DNA of 64,000 bases, taken from contig JANEZZ010001487.1 of the NCBI GenBank assembly GCA_026122225.1, forward strand, positions 410,124 to 474,123, in the 5' to 3' direction. The stretch is from Heloderma charlesbogerti. Its lineage: Eukaryota > Chordata > Lepidosauria > Squamata > Helodermatidae. Below are positions 20,819 to 31,555 of the stretch, piece by piece. Under the pieces are notes generated by a model. It was not told the origin of the DNA and did no database searches. It worked only from the letters and a program-made list of their open reading frames with translations. Within the stretch, counting starts at the first letter, position 1. The number at the start of each line of letters is the position of its first letter. Position numbers and translations under genes: made by a program.

Positions 20819-21703
20819 TAGGGATGTACGAAACTCACTTACCTTTTCATGGAATCTTTCGCAGTGGGGGGGAGGCACTCTGTCCCTCCCCCTGGAATCC
20901 TCAACGGGGGAGGCGATCCGGTCCTCCCCCCCTGGAATCCTCAGCGGCCGGCTCCGAGCCGTCCACAGCCGGATTTCCGGCCGCAGACGGGCTGCTGCGG
21001 ACACAAATGGTGGCCGCCATAGCAGCCGCCATTTGCGTCCAGCCAGGCAGCCGTAATAGGCTACGTAACAATTTACATAGCCTATCATGGCTATCCCCTC
21101 CCCCCAAAAAAACCCAGCATACGCAAATGGAGGCGGCTACAGCAGCCGCCATTTGCGTTCCCTATTTTTTGCCGATTTATCTTACGTAGATATTTACGTA
21201 GGCTAGAACGGCGAAAAATAAAGGAACGCAAATAGCTCCCACTACGCTATTTGCGTTACCCTATTTTTCGCCGTTTTATCTTATGTAAATATTTTCGTAA
21301 GATAAATTGGCGAAAAATAGGGAACGCAAATGGCGGCCGCTGTAGCTGCCACCATTTGCATACACTGGGGTTTTTTTTTGGGGGGGGGGGTTAGCCGTGA
21401 TAGAATTTACATAGAAAATAGAATAAGAATTACGTAGCCTATCATGGCTGCAAGGACAGCAGTGGTGGTGGCAGGAGCCCGGCCATGGCCGGCCAGGAGA
21501 CCAGCCGCTGCCGCCACTACCAAAGCCACTGCCGCCACTGAATCCGCTGCATCCGCCACATCCGCCCCAGGTAAGTGCCGTCCCGGGGGGATTCAGCAGG
21601 GGGGGAGGGGGGCAGGAGGCCATTTCCCCATGGATTCCAGGGGGCCGTATTCTAAAGAATCAGGCCTCACTGGAATCCGTGGCGGAATTCTCTGCCATCC
21701 CTA
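20819..21703. mobile_element. hAT-like hierarchical palindrome, copy 4 (885 bp)
   Basis: Begins TAGGGATGTACGAAAC and ends CATCCCTA. It is flanked by exact ACCTCAGC at 20811-20818 and 21704-21711 inside CR1. The centre near 21240 is flanked by mirror-image GCAAATGGCGGC and ACGTA hairpins. The terminal arms have diverged from copies 1 and 3: the right arm carries ATTCTAAAGAATC and GGAATCCGTGGCGG, which it shares with copy 5. Confidence 0.88.
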
Positions 21704-21711
21704 ACCTCAGC

Positions 21712-22740
21712 TCATTCTCAGCTTTAGCCTTCCTGACACCATCACTGCAATTCTGTGCTACCTGCCTGTACTCATCCTTTGTTGCTTGGCCTTCCTTCCA
21801 CTTCCTATATGTGTGCTTTTTTTGTTGTTTTCAAGTCATCTCTAAGCTTTTTGTGAAGCCACTTGGCTTCTTCTGTTGCCTTCCACCTTTTTTTCTTGTT
21901 GGAATTGTTTGTAATTTTGCCTTTAGAATTTCCTTTTTTAAAAACTCCCACCCATCATGGACTCCTTTTCTTGTTAGAGTTGCTTGCCATGGGACCTTAC
22001 TTATCATTGTTCTGAGTTTATTAAAATTGGCTTTCCTAAAACCCAGGGCACGCGTTTGGCTACACTCGGCTTTTGCTTCCTTTAGAACCAAGAACTCAAG
22101 TATAACATGGTTGCTTTCCCCCAGAGTTTCCATAACTGCTACTTTATCCGCTAAGTCATCTCTGTTGGTTAGGCTCAAGTCAAGGATAGCCAGTCCTCAA
22201 GTTCCTTCCTCCACTTTCTGTAGGAGGAAGTTATCAGCAACACAAGTCAGAAATTTCTCAGAGGGGCTACGTTTTGCAGAATTTGTCTCCCAACAAATAT
22301 CAGGGAAATTGAAGTTCTCCATTACTACTACATCATGCTTCCTTAAAACATTGGCTATTTGCTTTTCAAAAGTTTCATCCTTGTCTTCTCCTTGATTGGA
22401 TGGCTGGTAGTAGACTCTGACCACCATGTTCCTTTTATTCTTTGCTGCATTTATTTTAACCCAGATGCTCTTGATGGGGCTACCAAGCTCATCCTCTTGT
22501 ATTTCTATGCAGAGATATGTATTTTAAACATATAGTGCTACTCCACTTCCCTTTCAGTTCCTTTTGTTCTTTTTGAACAAGTTATATCCTTCAATTGCTG
22601 TATTCCAGTCATGGGAGTCATCCCACCAAGTTTCAGTTATACCTATCAAGTCATAATTTCTCTCCAGTATTAAGAGTTCAAGTTTGTTCTGTTTGTTTTG
22701 CATACTCTGGGCATTAGTATATAGACATCAAAGACCATGT
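21712..22740 (-). pseudogene. CR1 endonuclease domain and following region (broken)
   Basis: Minus-strand reading: [27 protein letters not shown] and then [17 protein letters not shown] (22197-22427). The second CR1 copy reads MGDFNFPDI at the same place, so the catalytic GD is replaced here. Next comes LVLKEAKAECSQTRALGFRK and a basic stretch (21831-22178). Inactive. Confidence 0.88.
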
Positions 22741-23105
22741 GCTTTATAGTCTGGCTCAATTCCTACATGTTTTTGAAGACTGTTATTGGGCACTGTTAGA
22801 GCTGTTCTCTCCGTTGTGGTGCAGCATGAGCCTTTGTCCATTGTTACCCCCAACTTTACGTCTCTCTTCCCCGTAGGATTCAGTTTAAAGCCCTCCTGAT
22901 GAAGTTCTTCATGCTGTGGCCAAACACATTATTCCCAGGCTTTGTGAGGTGCAACCCGTCCCTTGCCAACAGCCCATCTTCCAGGAAGTATAGCCCGTGG
23001 TCCCAGAATCCAAATCTCTCTCGTCGGCACCACCTTCGTAGCCAGTCATTCACCTGGAGTATTTTTCTTTCCCTTTCTATCTCTTCTTACTACTGGAAGG
23101 ATGGA

Positions 23106-23253
23106 TGAGAAAACTACAATACATCTCAGTTTCACCATACAGTGGCATTATTTATTGAAACTTCCTTTTGGCTGTTGTTGGGGTGTTTGTTTCTCTGCAC
23201 CATCACAGTTTTTCCCCCCTCTTGGACTTTGTCATTGTCATACGGCAGAGCCA
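23106..23253. other. non-coding DNA
   Basis: Short unannotated gap between CR1 and a SINE. Nothing recognised. Confidence 0.4.
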
Positions 23254-23473
23254 GTGTGGTGTAGTGGCAAGAGTGTTGGACTGGGAGCTGGGAGATCCGG
23301 GTTCTAGTCCCCACTCGGCCATGGAAGCTCACTGGGTGACTTTGGGCCAGTCACACACTCTCAGCCCAACCTACCTCACAGGGTTGTTGTTGTGAGGATA
23401 AAATGGAGAGGAGGAGGATAATGTAAGCTGCCTTGGGTTCCTTGCAAGAGGAATAAAGGCGGGATATAAATGC

Positions 23474-23515
<42 letters not shown>
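23254..23515 (+). mobile_element. tRNA-derived squamate SINE (Sauria/Squam-like), full length
   Basis: The tRNA-like head has an A box (TGGTGTAGTGG) and a B box (GGTTCTAGTCC). The body has GGCCAGTCACACACTCTCAGCC and ACCTCACAGGGTTGTTGT. The tail is GGCGGGATATAAATGC plus (AAT)n at 23475-23513. The subfamily name is from memory. The tail resembles a LINE tail, as expected for a SINE using LINE machinery. Confidence 0.8.
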
Positions 23516-23851
23516 TGACCATATTAAAACTTTTAAAAGGAAACAAAGATTTGACTAGTCTCCAAAGTATCTCTTAGTTTAGGAAGGGGGGTGACCCACT
23601 TCCCCTCCGGTCACCTGCAGACCCCCCAGGGAGCTCAACCCCATGTGCAAGTGTAAGTTTCTTGTGCAACATTAACTTGCAATCATGCAGTCATGATTTT
23701 CCTCACCATTCTGGTAGCAGTTGCTGCTGCACACGTTTGGATATCTCGTTTGCTCCTCTGTGGCTCACCTCAGGTCATCCTCTGCCTGCATGCTCAAGGC
23801 TGAGTTAAGGCAGGCATTTTTGTCCCAGAGGACCCCTCTGCCTGATCCCCA
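23516..23851. other. non-coding DNA
   Basis: No recognised feature. Confidence 0.4.
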
Positions 23852-24020
23852 AATATTTATTATTTATTTATTTATTTATTACTGACCATTTTAACCTGTC
23901 CAATAACCAATGTACTGTGGGTGGATTACAAACAGTTAAAAGGTTAAAACCTCATACAGTTAAAAATATAAAATAGAATACCAATATGGTCCTGATCCAG
24001 TTCTTTCGAACCACTAAGGA
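23852..24020 (-). mobile_element. LINE 3' tail fragment, antisense
   Basis: A (TTTA)n start is followed by CCAATAACCAATGTACTGTG and GATTACAAACAGTTAAAAGG. This matches the layout of 43353-43480, so it is a shared LINE-type 3' end. Confidence 0.5.
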
Positions 24021-25565
24021 CCCCAGAAATTAATATGCAAATGCTGTCCATGTAGGTTGACATCCATGTGGGATGGCACCAGCCGATAGCGCCCAGTCTT
24101 GCTTTGCTTCGTCCCCCTCCCAAGCATGTGCAGACACACTCAGTATCTTGTCCTTTGACTGAAAGAAAGGCAGGCCAGGGAGAAGACTGACAGAACCGTG
24201 TAGAGTGGACTAACTGAGCCCTTGGACTCCCTCCCTCCTTTCTCTGAACAGCAGCAGGCCCAGATGACAGAGGGAAAAAGTGTATGGGGGGCATGATGTG
24301 GGTCAGGGAAACAGCAGTGTGTTTGTGGGCTTGCTGGGTGAAGGGTTTTGTGGGTGGCTGGGGGTGTGATCGGATGGATGGATATGGGGTAAGTCCTTCT
24401 TACTTGAGAATAGACATACATTAGATGAGTTTTTCTACTGTGCTTCTTCTGAATATAACTTCTGAGTAGACATGCAGAGGGGTGCTTTGTGGGGGGTGCT
24501 TTGTAGCAGACATGCAAAGGAGTTGATTTTGGATGGTCTCAGAACTGGTTGCGGTGTCCCCTTTTTCAATGGGTTGCAACTGGTGTTTTTAAATTATTAT
24601 TTTTGTGTAGTTGTGTGGATTCTCCTCCCAACACCCACTTTGCACTCATGATCTTAAAGTGTATGTGCCTCAGTTTATCCTTTCTGAAGAAAGGGCTGTT
24701 GGGGATTCAAAAGACTGCTTTGTCTCTGGTGACTCTGCCTGCCACCCCACCAGCTCCAATGGGCCCCAGTCACCACTGACTAGCTATCTTGATCAATACC
24801 ATCACCTCAGGCATTAAAGAAAGTTGAAGCAAATAAGCATTGTGTTTTACAATCTCTGAATAGATACCAGAGCTCACTTTGATCCATTCTTAAACTATAT
24901 ATACATGGAACAGGGTGGGACTGTTATAGAACATGAATCATTTATGTTAGCTCAAAGTCTCAAAGAAACAACCACACCAAAGGCTTGTCTCCTAATGATC
25001 ATACTTTATTCTCTTGTGTTCATTAAGAATTCTTACCCACTTTTGCAGCACTGAAACCATTCAAGCTTTTGTGCAATGTCTTCCTCTTTGTTGCATAACT
25101 CTTGAATGTAATTTGTCCTTTGATCTCTGACAATATGCTGTTCAATGAAAGAAGATTGGGGGGGAGGGGGACTGACAAAGCAGGAACAGCTGGGCAGTTG
25201 TGACTGTAAAAATTCACAGATGGCATTTGTGATAACATGGCTCATTATATTGGACATGGGAAGAGTACCACGGATATTAGCAAAACAGAGAATAATATAC
25301 TGCATAATTAACATATTGTCAGGTATACTAATGGTGGCATTATCATGTATGTAATTCATTTTTCCTAAGAAATAGGATTTTATATAGCAATAGGATTTTG
25401 ATCTAGGATTATAGCGATGGGATGAACCCTTCCAGGTAAGAAGATACATCCACTGTCATATTATAGACCACTGCAGGAAATGGAGCCACAGTGTATAACA
25501 GAAAAAAGGCAATTGCTATCACATGATTCATAGGTGATAGAATGGGTCCATTAGAAAAAATCCCA
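24021..25565. other. non-coding DNA
   Basis: Mostly unrecognised. 24395-24480 holds a decayed CTGAGTAGACATGCA-type repeat (family M4). No exon with splice sites and a known domain could be supported. Confidence 0.4.
25033..25449 (-). other. 138-codon open stretch, unidentified
   Basis: One of the longer ORFs not explained by a recognised repeat. It has a hydrophobic middle (MLIMQYIILCFANI), a short PPPPQSS run and a Cys-containing C-terminus. Codons upstream in another frame also read openly (VIAIAFFLLYTVAPFPAVVYN). I recognise no family. It could be a remnant of an unclassified retroelement or chance. Confidence 0.2.
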
Positions 25566-26182
25566 AACCCACAGTAGATAATTAGATTACTGCAAATTAG
25601 ATTACTCTATGTGGGGCTGCCTTTGGAGGCAGTTCAGAAATTGCAGCTCGTGCAAACTGTGGCAGCCAGATTAATAACAGGGACTAGAAGGTTAGGCCGA
25701 TTTATAAAGCCCTACATGACTCGGGACCACAATACCTGATGGAGTGCCTCTCCCAACATGAGCCTACCCATACTCTTATGCTCAGCATCCAAGGTCCTCC
25801 TCCGGGTCCCTCCTCCGGGTCCCTCCTACGAGGGAGGCTCGGAAGGTGGCAACAAGGGAGAGGGCCTTCTCAGAAGTGGCTCCCCAACTGTGGAATGATG
25901 TCCCTGGTGAGGTCCGCCTGATGCCAACATGGTAATCTTTTCAGCACTAGGTTAAGGCCTATCTCTTTTCTCAGGCATTTGGCAGAATATGATGCGTTTT
26001 TAATCAGTCCTGGATCTGTCTTATGGTTATGGCTGATTGCTCAATGTTGTTCTTAAATATATGTTGTTTTATGTAAATGGTTTTTAAACTTGTATACTGT
26101 ATTTTAATGGGGGGTTGCTATAATGTAATGTTTTTAATCTATGTAAATCCCTCAGAGACCCTCCACCATGGGGCGCTATAGA
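25566..26182 (+). mobile_element. L2-clade LINE 3' end with internal deletion
   Basis: Starts with an LDYCN-encoding block that is duplicated (AAATTAGATTACT twice at 25578-25610), then LQLVQT-like and degraded text. A 3' UTR follows with GGGGCGCTATAGAAATG. It abuts the BovB at 26183, which landed in or created the (GTT)n tail. Confidence 0.7.
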
Positions 26183-27176
26183 AATGTTGTTGTTGTTGTT
26201 AAGTCGTTCAGTTGTGTCCGACTCTTCGTGACCCCATGGACCATAGCACGCCAGGCCTTCCTGTCCTGCGCTCTCTCCCGGAGCGTGGTCAAGTTCATAT
26301 TCATTGCAACGGTGATGCTATCTAGCCATCTCATCCTCTGCCGTCCCCTTCTCCTTTTGCCTTCAGTCTTTCCCAGCATCAGGGTCTTTTCCAGGGAGTT
26401 TTCTCTTCGCATTAGGTGGCCAAAATATTGGAGCTTTAGCTTCAGGATCTGTCCTTCCAATGAGCACTCAGGGTTGATTCCCTTTAGGATTGACTGATTG
26501 GACCTCCTTGCAGTCCAGGGGACTCGTAAGAGTCTTCTCCAGCACCACAGTTCGAAAGCATCAATGCTTCAGCGCTCAGCCTTCCTTATAGTCCAGCTCT
26601 CACAGCCATACATTACTACTGGGAAAACCATAGCTTTGATTAGACGGGCCTTTGTCGGCAAGGTGATGTCTCTGCTTCTTACTATGCTGTCTAGGTTTGC
26701 CATAGCTTTCCTCCCAAGGAGCAAGCGTCTTTTAATTTCATGGTTACAGTCACCGTCTGCAGTGATCTTGGAGCCCAAGAAAATAAAATCTGTCACAGCT
26801 TCCATTTCTTCCCCTTCTATATGCCAGGAAGTGATGGGGCCAGATGCCATGATCTTCATTTTTTTAATGTGGAGTTTCAAACCAGCTTTTGCACTCTCCT
26901 CTTTCACCCTCAACAAGAGGCTCTTTAGATCCTCTTCGCTTTCTGCCATTAGGGTGGTATCATCTGCATATCGGAGGTTGTTGATAATTCTCCCAGCAAT
27001 CTTAATTCCGACCTGTGATTCATCCAACCCGGCATTTCTCATGATGTACTCTGCATATAAGTTAAATAAGCAGGGTGACAATATGCAGCCTTGTCGTACT
27101 CCTTTCCCAGTTTTGAACCAATCGGTTGTTCCATGTCTGGTTCTTACTGTTGCTTCTTGACCCTCATACAGGTTTC
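26183..27176 (-). mobile_element. BovB LINE, 5'-truncated, antisense
   Basis: Minus-strand BovB from within RT (27176) to the 3' end (26183). The opposite strand starts with (GTT)n, then AAGTCGTTCAGTTGTGTCC. It keeps a 171-codon stretch with YADDTTLMAESEEDL, SWHIEGEEMEAVTDF and YGCESWTIRKAER (27081-26569). The upstream boundary is an abrupt break after the LYEGQE-encoding segment, as expected for aborted reverse transcription. Confidence 0.93.
26569..27081 (-). pseudogene. BovB reverse transcriptase fragment
   Basis: Covers the catalytic YADD motif through the thumb and C-terminal YGCESWTIRKAER. It lacks endonuclease and N-terminal RT. Open for 170 residues, which suggests a fairly young insertion. 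Confidence 0.9.
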
Positions 27177-28887
27177 ATGGAGATGTAATTAATACAAATA
27201 CTAATACTAATAAAATACCTGAATTTAGGGCTAGCATGAAGCATGAATGGCATGAAGTTGTGAGCAACTTTTGTGACATTTAAATTGGCCCTAAATCAAG
27301 GTATTAACCTACTGTTGCATTTGGATTTTCACCATTTGCTTATGATAATAATTCATAGATCAAAGGGCATGCTACTCATGGAAAGATTTCTGTTGACCAA
27401 TTCACATGACCATTTTTACATGCCACAAGTTGTTCTAGGCCAATCTTATAGAAGATTATCCAACCAACTAGAGCATGTAAACATAAAGGCTCATGACAGC
27501 AGTCCTTTAATTGAGCTGGTCAAGGTCTGTAGCATCCTAGATAGTAGGGCTCTTTCCACTAGTACTGACAGATCTTGACTTGAATCCCAGCGCCCACGGC
27601 AGCAGGAATGCCATCTGTGATTTTTCTAGTACTCCAAATTGAGGCAGGAAATTTGGTTTTTATTCAGCATGGTATCTCTGGGAGAAGTATTACTACATCT
27701 CCATTGTATATCAAATTTGTTGTCACCTTGACCCTAAAACGTGCATTGGTCAAAAGTTTAGCTTTTACTACCCTTTGTCCCTGGAGCTCTGCTTATCTAT
27801 TCTCTGATCTCCCTTTGAACTAAATCTAAGCTTCCCAGTCAAGCACATATTCTGTTAGCAGCTATGTGTAACAATGTCAAAAGAGAGTTTCTAAGATGTA
27901 AACCACATTCCTTAAACCAGACTCAGCATCACTTCACTCACGACATTTTGCCTACATAGAGATTACCTCTGTAAGGACAACGTTATCTGTGAAGTGGTTC
28001 TGGCTGTCCATAAACTGTTTCTTAATTAAGAACTTGATAAGGAAAGAGTTTTATCTAAATTGAAATCTTTTGTATCTGGATAGACTAGCATCAAACACAC
28101 CTTTCCAGCAGCTTTTACCAGGCAAGACAAAACAGACTAAATTTTGGTCTCTAAAAATGACCAGACTAATCTGACAATTCTTTGTAATTCTTAGTATCCG
28201 AGTGTAACAAGTGTGCTGGTTTGCTCAGAGCATTGGCACCAGCATTATTTTACAAGATGGGCCAATTCGTACCGGCACGCTCATCACTTAAATAACACTT
28301 AAAGCAATGTGTGAACTGTTCTGATCGAAGTGTGTTGCATTTCAGTTGTCATCAGATAGAATCTTCATATTATCTGGGGTGATCAATCCGTGACAGCTCA
28401 TTCAAACATAGAGTCAATGCTACAGTCAGCACGTGACGAACACATATGGGTGAACTGGCCCCATGTTGACATGGATATCTTTGAGTTACCAACACAGATG
28501 CAAGGAACATGGGCATTACAACCCAGAAGAGGAGGTCAAACACACATTACAAACAGGACAAATCAGCACAGGTACAGGAAAAACAGCTTGTGCAGATACG
28601 TCATCGTTGCCATTTATAGCAAGCGCTTACCAGATTTTGCCCAGTATAGGCAAGTTTTTGTACTAAAGCCATAAGGCCCAGGTGTTAATGTAGCATGTAT
28701 GACCTTCTGTGTCTCTACTATGTTTGGCAGGGGTGTGGTGGTGGGATCATGTTGTCATTACTCAGGGGAATTTTGACAAGTGTCAAATATCTGCATGTAA
28801 AAGCTATTTTGTACGTAAGGTAATTAATTAGAAAACTGCTTCCAGAAGTAGCAACTTCAGGGAACAGAAGCAAGAGCATACAATGAG
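27177..28887. other. non-coding DNA
   Basis: No repeat or gene recognised apart from a short (ACTAAT)-like run at 27195-27215. A + strand ORF (28390-28674) has no known domain. The base composition is even and without repeats. Confidence 0.35.
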
Positions 28888-29012
28888 CTAAAGCAGCCCT
28901 CCTCCCCAGATTTTTTGGACTACAACCTCCATAATCCTCCAGCCAGCATGGGAGGTTATAGGAGCTGGAGTCCAAAACATCTGGGGAGCACCAGGTTGGG
29001 GAAGGCAGAGCT
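28888..29012. mobile_element. palindromic MITE family M3
   Basis: Ends AGCAGCCCTCCTCCCCAGA and GGTTGGGGAAGGCAG. Core GGACTACAACCTCCATAAT faces GGAGCTGGAGTCCAAAACA. Confidence 0.7.
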
Positions 29013-29692
29013 AGAGCATGCAGAAGACACCAAGTATGGGCAACCTAGGCATTCTTACTGTTATAGATCATTATTAATGCCATTTCTTGGAATACTTCCA
29101 GCCAAAGGGCTCCTAGCACTACCAGTCAAAAGAGATTGTGCAACTACTCCATCTTTTCCTCCTTAATAGGTTTTTTTGTGGAAAGAAAAAACACACACAG
29201 AAGAAGCAGGGGGTCAAGGACACAGGAAGCTTACATGTTGGAGATGACGACATCTGGATGGACACACAGATACCCACAAAGTTCCATGAATGAGTCAGGG
29301 TGATTGCACAATACCAGCCCCGTCTGGAAGAATCCTTGGTGCCAAAATTCATCCTGCTCCCCTTTCTGGAGTGATGGCCACCAAAAGACATGCAACTACA
29401 TGTTGCCGATGGCATGCATATGGACATACAAATCGCATAGTTTTTGGATTGGTGCCTAAACTTGCACCAAAATGGCAATTGCTACCCATGTGCACGCATT
29501 AATTTAGTTAAATATATGCCATTAAAAAAAAATGACTACCATTCAGGTCTGCAGGTAAACAAATAGCTCAGGTTGGTTTCAATTGAGAAACCTGGTAACA
29601 CCCCCCCCCACACACACACACACACAGTTTTTTTCCTAGATAAAAGGGCAATGAGTTTGTTTCTTTCCCCCTCCACTTCATTCACTTACTTG
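29013..29692. other. non-coding DNA
   Basis: No recognised gene. A C run followed by (CA)n is at about 29601-29628. Confidence 0.4.
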
Positions 29693-29786
29693 CAGTGCAA
29701 TCTCATGCATGTATACTCAGAAGTAAGTCCCACTGAGTTCAATGAAACTTACTCCTAGGAAAGTATGTATAGGATTGCAGCCTTAA
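29693..29786. mobile_element. short palindromic repeat family M4
   Basis: TGCAATCTCATGCATGTATAC at one end faces GTATGTATAGGATTGCAGCC at the other. CTCAGAAGTAAGTCCCACTG faces AATGAAACTTACTCCTAGG in the middle. The inverted halves share GAGTTCAATG at the centre. Other copies: 31556-31632, 32960-33186 (split by BovB) and 33196-33284. Confidence 0.7.
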
Positions 29787-30303
29787 TATGTTAAGAGAGA
29801 GTTGAAGAGGCCGAGTCTATAACATACAGCGGAATGAAGTGGTGGAATGTTAGGGTGGTTGATTAGACTGGACCGCTCCAGAATACAGATGGGGGGTACC
29901 ATTTTTCAATGCTCAGCCATGTAAATGCGCACCCAGAATGTCTGCGTTTAGAAAACAAGTAAATAACAGAGAAAGGTTCTAGCTGAGCATTTTCCCTGTT
30001 GTGCTAGTTTTCTACTTACAGAGAGTTGTCCACAGTTACTGATTAAAAAAAGCTACCAAATGTTCAATTCTAAAGCTCTTTACCTTGTCAGATATCAACT
30101 AGATTTAACTAGATTATTTTTAGCATTCACTAAGGTTAGTGGCAACCCAAATCTCAAGCACCGCTCCAATAAATTAATGGAGGTAAGGCCAGAAATACAT
30201 GTTACTTTGACAGATGTATTGGTAGGTAATGTAAACATTGGGTGGAGGACATTTGCAGGCAAGAATTAGCAGAATGGGGTTGTAGTGGTTATCTTTGACT
30301 ATA
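29787..30303. other. non-coding DNA
   Basis: No recognised feature. Confidence 0.4.
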
Positions 30304-30343
30304 GCGAGTTTTCCTTCAAACCCGCGAGTTTTCCTTCAAACCC
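30304..30343. repeat. perfect 20-bp tandem duplication
   Basis: Two identical 20-bp units (GCGAGTTTTCCTTCAAACCC) in direct succession. Confidence 0.95.
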
Positions 30344-30368
30344 GCCACCATTTCCCCCCAGCCAATAA

Positions 30369-30402
30369 AGTTGTTGTTGTTGTTGTTGTAGTTGTTGTTG
30401 TT
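30369..30402. repeat. (GTT)n microsatellite
   Basis: About ten GTT units with one GTA interruption. An (AAC)n run at 30593-30612 sits on the far side of the SINE. Confidence 0.9.
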
Positions 30403-30594
30403 TAAGTTTATAGCCCCCCCCCCTTTCCTCTAAGGAGCTCAAGATAGCATACAAAGTTTCTCCCTCTTCTATTTTTATCCTCACAGCTCTGTGAGGTTAG
30501 GCTGAGAGATAATGATTGGCCCAAAGTTACCGAGTGAGCTTCATGGCTGAGCAGGGATGTGAACCTGGGTCTCCCAGGTCATAGTCAGACACGC
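30403..30594 (-). mobile_element. tRNA-derived SINE, antisense, head truncated
   Basis: The antisense body has ATCCTCACAGCTCTGTGAGG, GGCTGAGAG and TTGGCCCAAAGTTACCGAGTG, and a decayed B box region (GAACCTGGGTCTCCC). Same family as 23254-23515. Confidence 0.7.
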
Positions 30595-30785
30595 TAACAA
30601 CAACAACAACAAGCAAAAACATGGAAACACTAAAGGTGGAGGTGCTCTAGAGGAAAAGTGGTGGGTGTCGGGGGGAGGATTATTCCTGGCTCCCATTGTC
30701 AGTTCTCCCCTGCATTATGCTTCCCTAGCCCTGCATTAGTATGAGGCTGCAAACATCATCATCACCACCATCATCATTATTATTA

Positions 30786-30955
30786 TATTTATAAAAATTC
30801 TTGGCTGCCTTTCAGGGCAGAAGCCCTCCCAAGGCAACTCACAGCAATAAAATACATTAAAAAAGTTAAAACGTTAAAAGCGATAAAAACATAAACACAA
30901 TAAAATATCAATAAAAACAACAATAAAAGCCAGACATGGGCTTGGGAAGCTGAGT
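30786..30955 (-). mobile_element. LINE 3' tail fragment, antisense
   Basis: TTGGCTGCCTTTCAGGGCAG and AGGCAACTCACAGCAATAAA, followed by AT-rich TTAAAA runs, as in the 3' ends at 23852 and 43353. Confidence 0.5.
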
Positions 30956-30967
30956 GTTGGACACATG

Positions 30968-31323
30968 GGGCGGAATCCAATGGGGTGCTTACACCCCCAC
31001 CTATTCTCTTGTGCCCTGCTAATTCTGTTGGGCAAATGATGGTCCTGCCGATTCTGTTGCATGAGCAGGATCCATTGCTTGTGCAACAGAGATTTAAGGC
31101 TTCCCAGGTGAAGCCCTGAAATGAGCCAAAATGCTCGTTTCTTGGTTGGGCCAGGTGGCAGAGCTCCTTTATGCAATCTCCGCTGACCTGACCCGTTCCA
31201 GAAATGAACATTTTGTCTTGTTTCCGGTTGCCTCAGAAGTGTTAAATCTTCCTTCTGCAAGCAGTGGGTACTGCCTTAAGATGGGAATTGGTAGGGACAC
31301 AAGCACGACATTGGATTCTGCCC
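30968..31323. mobile_element. MITE with 15-bp inverted ends (356 bp)
   Basis: GGGCGGAATCCAATG at 30968-30982 and CATTGGATTCTGCCC at 31309-31323 are inverted with one mismatch. The interior carries GCAACAGAG and GCCCAAC motifs in both orientations. No ORF. Superfamily unknown. Confidence 0.65.
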
Positions 31324-31354
31324 ATAAACTGTATTTCTGGCCTGCATGATCTTA

Positions 31355-31510
31355 GTCATTTATTTATTGCTTGCTTGCTTGCTTGCATTTATATCCCACC
31401 TTTCTCAGGCTGGCTACATGTGGTTCCCAGGTGGTCTCCCCTCCAAGCATTGACCAGACCTAGACCTGCTTAGCTTCAGCAAGGTGGCTGCCTCATGTGC
31501 CTTTAGACCA
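31355..31510 (-). mobile_element. 5S-rRNA-derived SINE, antisense
   Basis: The minus strand contains GAAGCTAAGCAGG, CTGGTCAATGCTTGGA and GGGAGACCACCTGGGAA. This is the internal-promoter half of 5S rRNA with a few changes. It then runs into AAAGGTGGGATATAAATGC and (GCAA)n, a LINE-like tail. It is a SINE3-type retroposon, not a functional 5S gene: the 5' half is missing and the tail is foreign. Confidence 0.75.
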
Positions 31511-31555
31511 CATCCTGGGACCTCATACTTAAGTACAACAATGAGAACTGTGACA

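Larger units (their letters stand above)
18112..23105 (-). mobile_element. CR1 LINE, antisense, interrupted twice
   Basis: Reading the minus strand, the 3' end is at 18112, with the ATTCTATGATTCTATGAT-type terminal repeat of CR1. The 3' UTR runs to 18494, RT is at 19439-20810 and the endonuclease at 21712-22740. Upstream sequence runs to about 23105. Two palindromic hAT-like elements (18495-19430 and 20819-21703) are inserted, each with a perfect 8-bp duplication of CR1 sequence. About 3.1 kb of CR1 is present, with frames broken throughout. Confidence 0.92.

Noticed and set aside
21679..22395. 238-codon + strand ORF
   Set aside because: It is the complement of CR1 endonuclease coding sequence; the minus strand has the conserved motifs.
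26498..27160. 220-codon + strand ORF
   Set aside because: Shadow of the antisense BovB RT, which has YADD and collinear homology to other copies.
28390..28674. possible exon (94 codons)
   Set aside because: No recognisable domain, no convincing splice sites at both sides and no supporting neighbour.
31422..31480. 5S rRNA gene
   Set aside because: Only the internal part is present, with changes, and it is joined to a LINE-like tail.
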